Assembly: GCF_016518545.1 (NCBI RefSeq) | Contig: NZ_JACVTO010000005.1 | Coordinates: 1 to 64,000, forward strand | Origin: Pseudomonas sp. S30 | GTDB lineage: Bacteria; Pseudomonadota; Gammaproteobacteria; Pseudomonadales; Pseudomonadaceae | Direction of reading: 5' to 3' | Length of the DNA stretch: 64,000 bases | Shown here: positions 42,835-51,324 of the stretch, one piece after another | How the letters are laid out: each line of letters begins with the position of its first letter | Numbering within the stretch: position 1 is the first letter of the stretch | Notes under the pieces: model-generated | What the model was told of the DNA's origin: nothing | What the model saw: only the letters and a program-made list of their open reading frames with translations | Database searches by the model: none | Translations under genes and position numbers: made by a program

Positions 42835-45800
42835 TTGGACATCGAGATTTGGGACGGCGGACTACAAGAGCAAGAGATTGAGGCAATCAACAAGATCAAG
42901 GCGGCGTTCGCGGATACTCTCCATGCAAGCAAGCTCCAAGGTGGAGGCAACTCCCTGAGGGACCAGCTCCAAAATAAGCTCGGACGCATCCAAAGTCATC
43001 CCTGGAAAGGGTATGCAGGGTTCAGGTTCGTTGATTCTAAAGGAAAAGAAGGTGAATTTGATTTAGTTATCGTCACTCATTGCAATGTCATCATTGTCGA
43101 GTTGAAGGACTGGAACCATGAACCCGTAACGGCCAATGGGGATATCTGGTTCAAGGGCGACAAGAACATGGGGCGTTCGCCCGTCAGCATCACGAGAAAC
43201 AAAAAATTCTTGCTGGATAACAAGCTCAAACGGCTTTCATCACGATTCACCAACAAGAAATATCTGCCGCGAGTCAATTTTTTCGTTGTCATGACTGGAA
43301 GTTCTGATTTTGGCCAGCTACCAGAAGTCGATCGTCAACATACGATATCCCTAAGGGACTTTTTGCGTTTTGCGGACAAAGTCAAGTTCAACGATTACTT
43401 CCGTCCGCATCCCGATTCGCAGGTCTTAAATCAAGACATTCCGGTCTTTGACGAGCTATTTCTGAAGGGAAATACAGCGCCGAAGTCACTGAAAATCGGA
43501 GGGTACACAGCAGTCGAGGAAATTTTCGAGCATCCGAACTCGGTTTACAAGGAGTATCTGGCAAGGTCGGAAATCTCGAAGGGTAATGAGGCTCTGCTGC
43601 GGGTTTGGAACTTCAAGAAGCTCCATGGTAACAAGGCTGTAACCTCACAGGGAAGAGCTGAAATCGTATCCCGTGAGCGGGAGGTATTGCAGTTCATCAA
43701 CCACCAGAATCGTGACCTGTATAACCACTGCCTGCGCTCGCTGACAAGCTTCGAAAAGGATGAGGTTACATCCCAATACAGCGAGCTTTATGAACTTCCT
43801 CCTGGGCATGTGAGGTTCAACGAGTTTGTGGGCAAATACGGTCAATCCTTTAACCAGGCTGACCGACTGATCCTCACGAAGCTGCTCCTCGCAAAATTCG
43901 GTGACTTACATGAGATCAAGATTGCCCACCGAGACATTGCAGACCATAGTCTGTGGTTGTCACCATCGAAGGAAATTGCTCTCTCTAATTTCATCTCCGC
44001 TTACCACCAACCAATTGGAACGGTTGGCGATTATCGGAGCAGCCTTTCGGTAGGGTCTGTAGAGGTAAAGGAGCTGCTGGATGGCTCCTCATCGACTCCA
44101 TTCCAACAGGACGTTCATGCGCTTGGGCTCGTGTCGTGGCATCTGCTGACCGCTCAAAGAATGTCTCCGAAGAGCCTGGAGAACATTCAGAATGAGCTGC
44201 TTTCAAGCAGTGAATGGTATGCAGGAGCTCTTCTCGAAGCGGTGACAGGAAAATTTAAGGATGCATCGGTATTCTTCGATGCCTTGAAGCGTGCAGAACC
44301 GCAAGGCGAGTCGATACCGACTTTCGACGATTCCGAACTGGAAGCCTATCGTCACCCCATAAATCACACGCGGCAGTTTCCAGACCAAGGCGAGTTTCTG
44401 GTTTCGACCGATGATAAAGAGGTCTATGCCTCAGAGGGAAGGCTCGTTAAGGCTTGGTTTAATGTCGGCGGCAAAGGAGATGATCCGGTAAGCAATTTCC
44501 GCATACTTACTTTTTTGAAGCGCTTGGACAAACTGGCAGCAGTAAATCCAATTTACTTACCACGTATTCATGAATATGGACTCGCGGCAAGGGCCGGCAG
44601 CATGTATCTGGTGACCGATCTGGTTGATGGGACGACGTGGGCTGATGCTGCAATTGACGACTCAGATAAGTTAGGCGTCATCGAAAAGCTGATCGATGCA
44701 GTTGAGCATCTTCATAGCCTCGGGATTTCTCACGGCGACCTTCATCCCAGCAACGTGATGCTGGATAAGGAACACGGGAGTGTGTACCTGATAGATATTC
44801 CGGACTTTTCGCACAGCACTGTCGAAGCCAAGAACCATCGATATAGTCCAGAGAACATCGACGGAAGCTCCTCCGAACAGCGGGATATATTTGCCGTACT
44901 CCGAATGTCTTGCGAATTGCTCGGCTTGGAGTGGGGCGAGGTGTCCAACGCCTATCCGAGAGTCTCGGATGCGATTCAGTCGGAACTGAGCGACATAGAG
45001 TTCGGCTTCAAGGATTTTGGACGGTTCAGAAAGGCGCTAACGACCGCAGTCGACGTGCAGGAACAGCAACTTATCGAAATTACACTTAGCAATACTAATG
45101 AGCAGGTGACGATATTGCCCGACAACGGGCATCTGTACGTCAAGGTAGAGGCACCCAAGAAAGGAAAGAGCGATTACTCGGTGACGTTTTCCGGCATTGG
45201 CGGATCATTCGTCGCCTTCTACGACAAGGAACAGAGGTGCTTTGTCGGAGGGTTACCCCCTCGAATCAGATCTGATGTCCCCTTCAGGGCGGCAGAAGAA
45301 AGCCAATTCGAAATCAGCGCGTCAATTCGCATCAAGCCAGGCCGACCAGCTCAACTTTCCGGCTTGTCTGAACATCTTCGTGATCATGACGCATTTCGTC
45401 GTGCCATCGTGATGCTTCAGACGGTTCCGCCAGAAATTGATGAATCGGGGTTGAGCCAACAACTCAAAGATGTATTCGAAAGGGCGGCAGCTTCCGTTGA
45501 GGAAGACCGTTCGGATATTTCGTTCGATATTTCGACACAGGCACTTTGGCAGGCAATTCTCGCCACAGAGACTGAGTCAAGCCCCAATATCGAATTGAAT
45601 GGTGCTTCGACGACACCATCAGACGCCGATTCTGAACTGATTCTTCCTTACGAGGCAGACATCGATCCGCTTGGCGCTTTCGCAAGCACGGATGAGGTCG
45701 AGGCACTTCTCATTGACCAGGATGGTGCGGAGAAAGTCATCGGCGAAGTCTCGCTCAAAAAGTCTGCTTTAAACGAGGTTCGACTAAATAAAGTCCGACT

Positions 45801-47790
45801 TTCTGCCTACGGTCTAAAAGATGGCGACTCTGTCTTCTTTAGGACGAAACAAGACAGGGCTTCCTACCGCAAACGGAAAGCCGCGCTTGAAAGACTGCTT
45901 GATAGGGAGGGGGTCTTGCCTGACCTGCTCGATTTGTTCGACCCCGCATGCAACAAGAATGCAACGCCATACAACATTTCGGTCACTGAGGAGGACTTCG
46001 CCAGATACGACCGCCAAGACCAGCATGGAAACAAGATTAGCCTAAACGAACAACAGCGAGAGGCATTCACCAAGCTGCTTAACTACGGACCTCTGTCGCT
46101 CTTGCAAGGACCGCCAGGGACAGGGAAGACGGAATTCATCGCTGCATTCGTCCACTTTCTCGTCGAGAGGCTGGATGTGCGAAGAATTCTGCTGGTCAGC
46201 CAATCTCACGAAGCGGTCAACACGGCTGCAGAGCGGATAAGGAAGCACTGCAGGAGGTTGGGGACTTCGCTCGAAGTCGTCAGGTTCAGCAACCGTGAAG
46301 GGGCAGTTTCGCATGGTCTGAAAGACGTTTACTCTCATGCCATCACCGCAGAAAAGCGCGAATTGTTCAACGCCGAGTATCGCTACCGTGTTGCTGCTCT
46401 ATCAGATGCGCTGGGTCTCGACGCTGAATTCATCTCCAAGGTCGTCGAAGCGGAGTTGAAACTGTTCAAGCAGATTGACCATCTCGAGTCTCTCCTCAAG
46501 AACTTTGAGAACGTTGGCGATAAGGAGGATATCAAAGCCCTCAAACCGATCGTAATTGAACTGGATGAAACCATCCGAACCAAGCTTTACGCGGATTACG
46601 GCATTGCTCTTTCACAGGAACGCAAGGTTTCGGAAGCGAAGTCGATCCTGCTTTCCAATCTCTGTTCCGAGTATGGTGTTCGGCCAAATGAAGCTAAAAG
46701 GGTTCGGGCATTGGCTAGGATATCCCGAGACATCCAGGACGCCCTGTCGGCAGAGAGGGTCAATTGCGACGAGTTCTACGCCCGGTCTAGACAACTGGTT
46801 ACCGGCACCTGCGTCGGTATTGGGCAAGGGCATATCGGGATTCACGACAACTTTTATGATTTCGTAATTATAGATGAGGCGGCTCGTTCAATATCCAGCG
46901 AACTGGCGATTGCTATGCAATCGGCGAAACGCATTCTTCTGGTCGGCGACCATTTGCAACTGCCCCCCCTATATTCAGACGCACACAAAGCCGCTCTTGC
47001 TCGTCGACTTGGAATCAACGACAAGCACACCGAGCTTGATGAAGTATTGCGAAGCGACTTTGCACGGGCTTTCAATTCGGAATATGGGAAGCAATCGAGC
47101 GCTACGCTGCTCACTCAGTATCGGATGGCCCCGCCCATCGGGAATCTGGTTTCCCAGACCTTCTACGACGGCAAGCTGAACAATGGAGATCGTGCTATTC
47201 CCGACATCTATAGGGGTGCTCCGAGCCAGCTTCGCTCCCCCGTGACTTGGCTCGACACTTCATCGCTTGGGGAACATGCCAATCACCAAAGCGACCGTGG
47301 CGTCAGTATTTACAACCGTTGCGAGGCAGAGCAGGTCATCGACCTTCTCAAACAGATTTCAGAGAGCGGTCAATTTCTGACCGACCTTTCCAACCTTAAG
47401 GACAAAGATGATGCGCTTATCGGTGTTATCTGCATGTATGCAGAACAAAAACGTCTGATTCGGCAGAAATTCAACCAAGGAATTTGGAACGACGGGTTCA
47501 AGGCACTGGTAAAAATCGACACTGTCGATAGCTACCAGGGCAAGGAAAACCGAATTATCATTTTGAGTCTGACGCGCTCCGACAAACGGAAGAGTCCAGG
47601 CTTCCTACGCACCCCCAATCGAATAAACGTCGCGATGTCCAGAGCAATGGATCGGCTGCTAATCATCGGTAACGCGGAGATGTGGAAGATCCACAACAAG
47701 GACAAACCTCTCGAACAGGTTGTTTCCTACATGAGCGATATGGGCGAGGATGCAGGCTACAAGTTCATATCCGCGAAGAAGATCCGCTAA
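42835..47790 (+). CDS. NERD nuclease - twin kinase - SF1 helicase protein (Mokosh MkoA-like)
   Basis: The protein has 1651 residues, starting at TTG 42835 behind aaaggaag. Residues about 35-150 are a NERD nuclease-related domain with intact acidic residues (GEFDLVIVTHC, then VELKDW). Residues about 230-490 are a first kinase-like domain with HRDIADHSLWLS, but no DFG-type loop is visible. Residues about 520-770 are a second kinase-like domain (HGDLHPSNVMLDK near 632, then YLIDIPDFS). Residues about 1070-1640 are a COG1112-type helicase: Q-motif LNEQQREAFTKLL, Walker A GPPGTGKTE (about 1092), Walker B VIIDEAARS, motif V DSYQGKENRIIILSLTRS and motif VI NRINVAMSRAMDRLLI. Mokosh type I combines a kinase-helicase protein with a second gene; NERD is an added domain here. 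A role in phage defence is inferred. Confidence 0.85.
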   Translation: MDIEIWDGGLQEQEIEAINKIKAAFADTLHASKLQGGGNSLRDQLQNKLGRIQSHPWKGYAGFRFVDSKGKEGEFDLVIVTHCNVIIVELKDWNHEPVTANGDIWFKGDKNMGRSPVSITRNKKFLLDNKLKRLSSRFTNKKYLPRVNFFVVMTGSSDFGQLPEVDRQHTISLRDFLRFADKVKFNDYFRPHPDSQVLNQDIPVFDELFLKGNTAPKSLKIGGYTAVEEIFEHPNSVYKEYLARSEISKGNEALLRVWNFKKLHGNKAVTSQGRAEIVSREREVLQFINHQNRDLYNHCLRSLTSFEKDEVTSQYSELYELPPGHVRFNEFVGKYGQSFNQADRLILTKLLLAKFGDLHEIKIAHRDIADHSLWLSPSKEIALSNFISAYHQPIGTVGDYRSSLSVGSVEVKELLDGSSSTPFQQDVHALGLVSWHLLTAQRMSPKSLENIQNELLSSSEWYAGALLEAVTGKFKDASVFFDALKRAEPQGESIPTFDDSELEAYRHPINHTRQFPDQGEFLVSTDDKEVYASEGRLVKAWFNVGGKGDDPVSNFRILTFLKRLDKLAAVNPIYLPRIHEYGLAARAGSMYLVTDLVDGTTWADAAIDDSDKLGVIEKLIDAVEHLHSLGISHGDLHPSNVMLDKEHGSVYLIDIPDFSHSTVEAKNHRYSPENIDGSSSEQRDIFAVLRMSCELLGLEWGEVSNAYPRVSDAIQSELSDIEFGFKDFGRFRKALTTAVDVQEQQLIEITLSNTNEQVTILPDNGHLYVKVEAPKKGKSDYSVTFSGIGGSFVAFYDKEQRCFVGGLPPRIRSDVPFRAAEESQFEISASIRIKPGRPAQLSGLSEHLRDHDAFRRAIVMLQTVPPEIDESGLSQQLKDVFERAAASVEEDRSDISFDISTQALWQAILATETESSPNIELNGASTTPSDADSELILPYEADIDPLGAFASTDEVEALLIDQDGAEKVIGEVSLKKSALNEVRLNKVRLSAYGLKDGDSVFFRTKQDRASYRKRKAALERLLDREGVLPDLLDLFDPACNKNATPYNISVTEEDFARYDRQDQHGNKISLNEQQREAFTKLLNYGPLSLLQGPPGTGKTEFIAAFVHFLVERLDVRRILLVSQSHEAVNTAAERIRKHCRRLGTSLEVVRFSNREGAVSHGLKDVYSHAITAEKRELFNAEYRYRVAALSDALGLDAEFISKVVEAELKLFKQIDHLESLLKNFENVGDKEDIKALKPIVIELDETIRTKLYADYGIALSQERKVSEAKSILLSNLCSEYGVRPNEAKRVRALARISRDIQDALSAERVNCDEFYARSRQLVTGTCVGIGQGHIGIHDNFYDFVIIDEAARSISSELAIAMQSAKRILLVGDHLQLPPLYSDAHKAALARRLGINDKHTELDEVLRSDFARAFNSEYGKQSSATLLTQYRMAPPIGNLVSQTFYDGKLNNGDRAIPDIYRGAPSQLRSPVTWLDTSSLGEHANHQSDRGVSIYNRCEAEQVIDLLKQISESGQFLTDLSNLKDKDDALIGVICMYAEQKRLIRQKFNQGIWNDGFKALVKIDTVDSYQGKENRIIILSLTRSDKRKSPGFLRTPNRINVAMSRAMDRLLIIGNAEMWKIHNKDKPLEQVVSYMSDMGEDAGYKFISAKKIR

Positions 47791-47800
47791 GGTGACGACT

Positions 47801-49231
47801 TTGGAAAACACTACGATTTATCACGAGATTGACTTCCTGTTGCCAGCGCAACGCTTCAATATTAATTTCTCGTACATTACCCAAAAGGGGCTGCCGTTCG
47901 TTCGGGAATTTGTTCTTCGCCTGATCCACCTTGCGCCGATGTCAATGTCGCAGGTTGCGGATTTTTTCGGCTTTTCACGCAGGGAAGTTCAAGAGGCAAT
48001 TAGTGACCTCGTCGAGCGCGGCGAACTGACGTTGTCCGAAAATGGTCGTCTGACCCTTACGGAGAAATCTAGCGGTTACTTTACGGAACTCGGTGAGGTT
48101 CCGCGTTTGTCGCTGCTTCGAGACAGCACGGCTTGCTTGTCTTTCGACCTCGCAACCTTTTCATGCCTTGGTAAAGACAACTCGTCAGAAAAATGGAAAG
48201 CGGGACTTTCAATCAAGGTCGACGACGAGAATGCATCTTGCAGCGAGACACAGGTGGAAAAGCATTTCCAGCGTCAGTTCCATGAAATCTTGCAGAAGAA
48301 CTTTCTTTCCAGCTCGCTGACCCTGGATGAAAAGGACTCACCGAATGTCTACACAGTGAATTCGGTGCACAAGATTAAGCAGATGCCCGTCAGACTGCCG
48401 GTTCAGTTCAAGGTTGACGAGGATGGCAGAAGCGTCGAGCGGGAGGATTTCGAGAAGCTAAAAAGCTCAGACTACGTGCATGAGCGAATTTCGCTGGAAC
48501 TTGACCGTTTGGCAAGACCCAGCAATTTTGGCGAGATTGCGAGAGCCTTGATCGAAATTGGGGACGGCGAGACATTGAAGCTCTTCGACTCGAAGGGTAG
48601 CTCCGTCAGCCTGCAATTTTTCGAAGACTTGGCGAAACTGGAATCCAACAGTCAGAAGAAGAGAACCACCTTTATCGGACCAATCTACGCGTCGGCAAAT
48701 TGGGGGTTGCTCCAGAAACATCTGGCTCCCCTCATCAAGGCGAGGAGAGAAAGCAAGGCGGACGTGGGGAAAACTCCATTCCTTTGGCTTGCACCAAGCG
48801 ACCCGTATTGGGGAAAAAGCAGCAATCTCCAGACAAGAGTCAGTGAGATTCTCAGCATGGCAAGTACGAAAGAGAAGAGGCTCTATTCGCCTACCTTCTA
48901 TTTGCCTGTCTCCGGAGCAGATGACCAGAAGACTGCCCGCCAGTGGAAATGGGAGTTCGACCCTAACACCGACAAGGTTCATGGGGTGATTGAGGGCTTC
49001 CTTGGCGGGAATGTCGAGGTGATGCACTTCGAAGGTGAGTTTGTGGTTGTCGTTTATCACGTCTCATTGCCTGACTCTTACCCTGTCAGCTTCCCTATCG
49101 GATTCATCAGTGCCGATAAAGATGTCGTCTCGTCTGTTGGACGGCTGGTTACGACATACCTAGAGGGCAGTTCTGGCTTTGAACGTCCTAACGATTGTGG
49201 ATTGCTATCCCGTTTCGGGCGTTATGAATGA
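47801..49231 (+). CDS. Winged-helix partner of the NERD-kinase-helicase gene
   Basis: The start TTG 47801 (LENTTIYHEIDFLL), with aaggtg 5 nt upstream, gives 476 residues and is preferred; GTG 47792 is an alternative. Residues about 45-100 form a winged helix (MSMSQVADFFGFSRREVQEAISDLVERGELTL). Residues about 105-475 have no family I recognise. FIGPIYASANWGLLQKHLAPLI and FLWLAPSDPYW could belong to a divergent PLD-like fold, as in Mokosh MkoB, but no HxKxxxxD motif is seen. It starts 10 bp after the large gene, uses the same TTG start, and is almost certainly its partner. Confidence 0.75.
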   Translation: MENTTIYHEIDFLLPAQRFNINFSYITQKGLPFVREFVLRLIHLAPMSMSQVADFFGFSRREVQEAISDLVERGELTLSENGRLTLTEKSSGYFTELGEVPRLSLLRDSTACLSFDLATFSCLGKDNSSEKWKAGLSIKVDDENASCSETQVEKHFQRQFHEILQKNFLSSSLTLDEKDSPNVYTVNSVHKIKQMPVRLPVQFKVDEDGRSVEREDFEKLKSSDYVHERISLELDRLARPSNFGEIARALIEIGDGETLKLFDSKGSSVSLQFFEDLAKLESNSQKKRTTFIGPIYASANWGLLQKHLAPLIKARRESKADVGKTPFLWLAPSDPYWGKSSNLQTRVSEILSMASTKEKRLYSPTFYLPVSGADDQKTARQWKWEFDPNTDKVHGVIEGFLGGNVEVMHFEGEFVVVVYHVSLPDSYPVSFPIGFISADKDVVSSVGRLVTTYLEGSSGFERPNDCGLLSRFGRYE

Positions 49232-49526
49232 TCAAGATCAGAGTTGAGTTGTGAATTGTGTTAGCCCGTAGTGCTGTCCCACCTGGTTACGCAATAATTT
49301 CAAGCGTCTGTTTTGTGCTGAAATCCTGCCGCTAGGTGCGCGCCGACTGAATGACCGCTTCGGCCGACAAGCATGAATTGACCATCCGGCAGGTATCAGA
49401 ATGAAGTAGCCCTTTGAATATCTCTCGCTCTGCTCAGGCGACAGTCCGGTTCTTGCCGATCTCTGCCCTTGGTGAACAGGCAGAAATCGGCAAGGAACGG
49501 TTATTTGCGACCACATTTTTTACCCG
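49232..49526. other. Intergenic gap with a long hairpin between the two defence modules
   Basis: The genes at 49231 (plus) and 49527 (minus) converge here. An almost exact inverted repeat of about 19 bp pairs 49449-49467 with 49479-49498, starting GTTCTTGCCGAT on one side and ending ATCGGCAAGGAAC on the other, around an 11-nt loop. It may terminate both transcripts. Two copies of GTTGAGTTG-like sequence near 49244 repeat the core hexamer GAGTTG, possibly a trace of an older junction. No gene is supported. Confidence 0.6.
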
Positions 49527-51323
49527 TCAAGAAAGCTGGTCATACTGGAACGCACATCCGGCAAGTACGTCAGTTGGTTGATAATCTCCGCTCCAGCCTC
49601 GACTGCGACCGCGCTCAGAGATCAGATGTAGGTTCTTTCTGGCCCGCGACGACACCACATACATGAGCTTATTCGCAGTCTCGGCTTGGTTCGGATCACT
49701 GAAGTGGGGAACCATCCCTTCTAGCAGGCCATAGGCGATCACTGCGTCATACTCGGCACCCTTGACCCCGTGGATCGTCGATACGGTAACACCTGTGCGG
49801 TTCGCAAAGACCTTCCTGAACATCGCCAATTCAGCAATCGCCTCAGCGCCTTCCTTTATGAGTTTATCGATGCGCCTCTGCGAGCATTCGAAGAAAGCGT
49901 CGTGATGCTCTTGGAGTGCTGCGCAGCTGCGGCGATCGATCTCGAAAGTGGAACATAGCTGGTCGAAGAACGCCCGAAGGTAGACCAGGCCATCGGTCTC
50001 GGTGATGGTGATGGCGTTGCAGGCGCGCAGCAGTGTCTTGCGGTCCAAACCTGGAACCTCGACGCCCGCATCGCTGAGGCCGGCGATTACCTCTCCCGCC
50101 CATCGCATTCGGCGTACATACAGCTGTGGGGACGCCTCCGTCAGAATGATCCGGGCGAGCTTGTACCAGAAATTGTCAACGTCGCGCGCGAAGGGCACCA
50201 TGCCCGGGCCATCGAACGAATAGTTCGGAAGCGCTGCGACCAGCCGGCGTGTCATGCTTGCGAGATGGACCCACCAAGGCGCAACGATGCAGACCTCATG
50301 CTGAGAGATCCCGAGCGTTTCGACGTTGAATTTGATGAGCCTTACAAGCTCTTCCTCCAGCGCGTCGCGGTGTGTCTGGTGATCGAACGACACAACGCTC
50401 GCGTAATCCTTGTCTTTTCCCACCGCCTCGACCTTCGAAGGCAAGACGTTGTAGTTGCCGAAATAGCTCACAATGCGGGATGACGACCGGTAATTGTCTG
50501 ATAGCTCCATTTCCTTGAAGGCGATGCCGCACTGCGTCCCAAAGTCCGCCGCCGTGATCGCATAGCCGCCAAGCGAGCCATAGATTGCCTGATTAGGGTC
50601 GCCTACAACAAAGGCGGAGGCACCGCCTTTAGACGCTTTCAGGATCGATGCGAGGATCGCATATTGAATTTCCCGCGTATCCTGAAACTCATCGAGAAGC
50701 ACGCATTCGAAGATCGAGCCGAGCAGCACGCTGATCGAGAGATTCTTCTCAATGAGTTGATAGGCGTAGAAAAGGATCAGCTCAAAATCGAGCTGCCGCT
50801 CGGCATCAAGCGCCTTCCAATATGCCTGCAAAACTCCCTCAATTGCTTGATGCTTGTCGGTCTTGTTGCATGTCAGGACATAGCCGTTCGGCGTGAAATA
50901 ATAGGCGCAGTCGAAGCTGCTGAGCTTAGTGCCCTGCACCGCGCTGCAGAACTCCTCCAGCATTAGTTCGGTGTCATGGGCATTGATCACCCGGAAACCG
51001 TGCTTGAGCGCCGAGTGATAGATTCCGTAGGGCTTTAAGATCCATTCGAGACAGAAGGAGTGGATCGTGCCAATCCAAAGTTGGCTCGTGTCGACGCCAA
51101 GCTGCTCGATACGCTCGTGAATCTCATCCGCAGCCCTGTGCGTGTAGGTGATCGCGACGACGCGTTTTTTGTCCGACTTAAGCTCCGACAACAGGCGGGC
51201 GATCTTGTAGGTGAGGGTTCTCGTTTTACCGCTCCCCGGGCAGGCAACGAGGAAAACGCTGCCTGGATGCTCGATGGCTGCGACTTGGGCGTCGTTCAGG
51301 TCCTTCCTGTCCCAGATAAACAT
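49527..51323 (-). CDS. gajB: UvrD/Rep-type helicase of a Gabija-like system
   Basis: The start at ATG 51323 (MFIWDRKDLNDAQVAAIEH) gives 598 residues; the frame upstream to 51509 lies within the GajA gene. It shows superfamily 1A motifs: Q-motif, Walker A ACPGSGKTRT (residues 27-36), Ia TYTHRAADEI, Walker B VLLDEFQDTRE (about 209), motif III VVGDPNQAIYGSLGG, motif IV-V region STIHGVKGAEYDAVIAYGL (about 516), and motif VI YVVSSRARKNL. It is longer than the founding GajB (about 494) but starts 1 bp after the OLD-nuclease gene, the Gabija arrangement. It should act on DNA and help trigger the GajA nuclease. Confidence 0.88.
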   Translation of the reverse strand: MFIWDRKDLNDAQVAAIEHPGSVFLVACPGSGKTRTLTYKIARLLSELKSDKKRVVAITYTHRAADEIHERIEQLGVDTSQLWIGTIHSFCLEWILKPYGIYHSALKHGFRVINAHDTELMLEEFCSAVQGTKLSSFDCAYYFTPNGYVLTCNKTDKHQAIEGVLQAYWKALDAERQLDFELILFYAYQLIEKNLSISVLLGSIFECVLLDEFQDTREIQYAILASILKASKGGASAFVVGDPNQAIYGSLGGYAITAADFGTQCGIAFKEMELSDNYRSSSRIVSYFGNYNVLPSKVEAVGKDKDYASVVSFDHQTHRDALEEELVRLIKFNVETLGISQHEVCIVAPWWVHLASMTRRLVAALPNYSFDGPGMVPFARDVDNFWYKLARIILTEASPQLYVRRMRWAGEVIAGLSDAGVEVPGLDRKTLLRACNAITITETDGLVYLRAFFDQLCSTFEIDRRSCAALQEHHDAFFECSQRRIDKLIKEGAEAIAELAMFRKVFANRTGVTVSTIHGVKGAEYDAVIAYGLLEGMVPHFSDPNQAETANKLMYVVSSRARKNLHLISERGRSRGWSGDYQPTDVLAGCAFQYDQLS

Positions 51324-51324
51324 T

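Noticed and set aside
49238-49516. A 92-codon minus-strand frame between the two defence modules
   Set aside because: It lies in a spacer with a hairpin, has no recognisable product, and its composition does not look coding.
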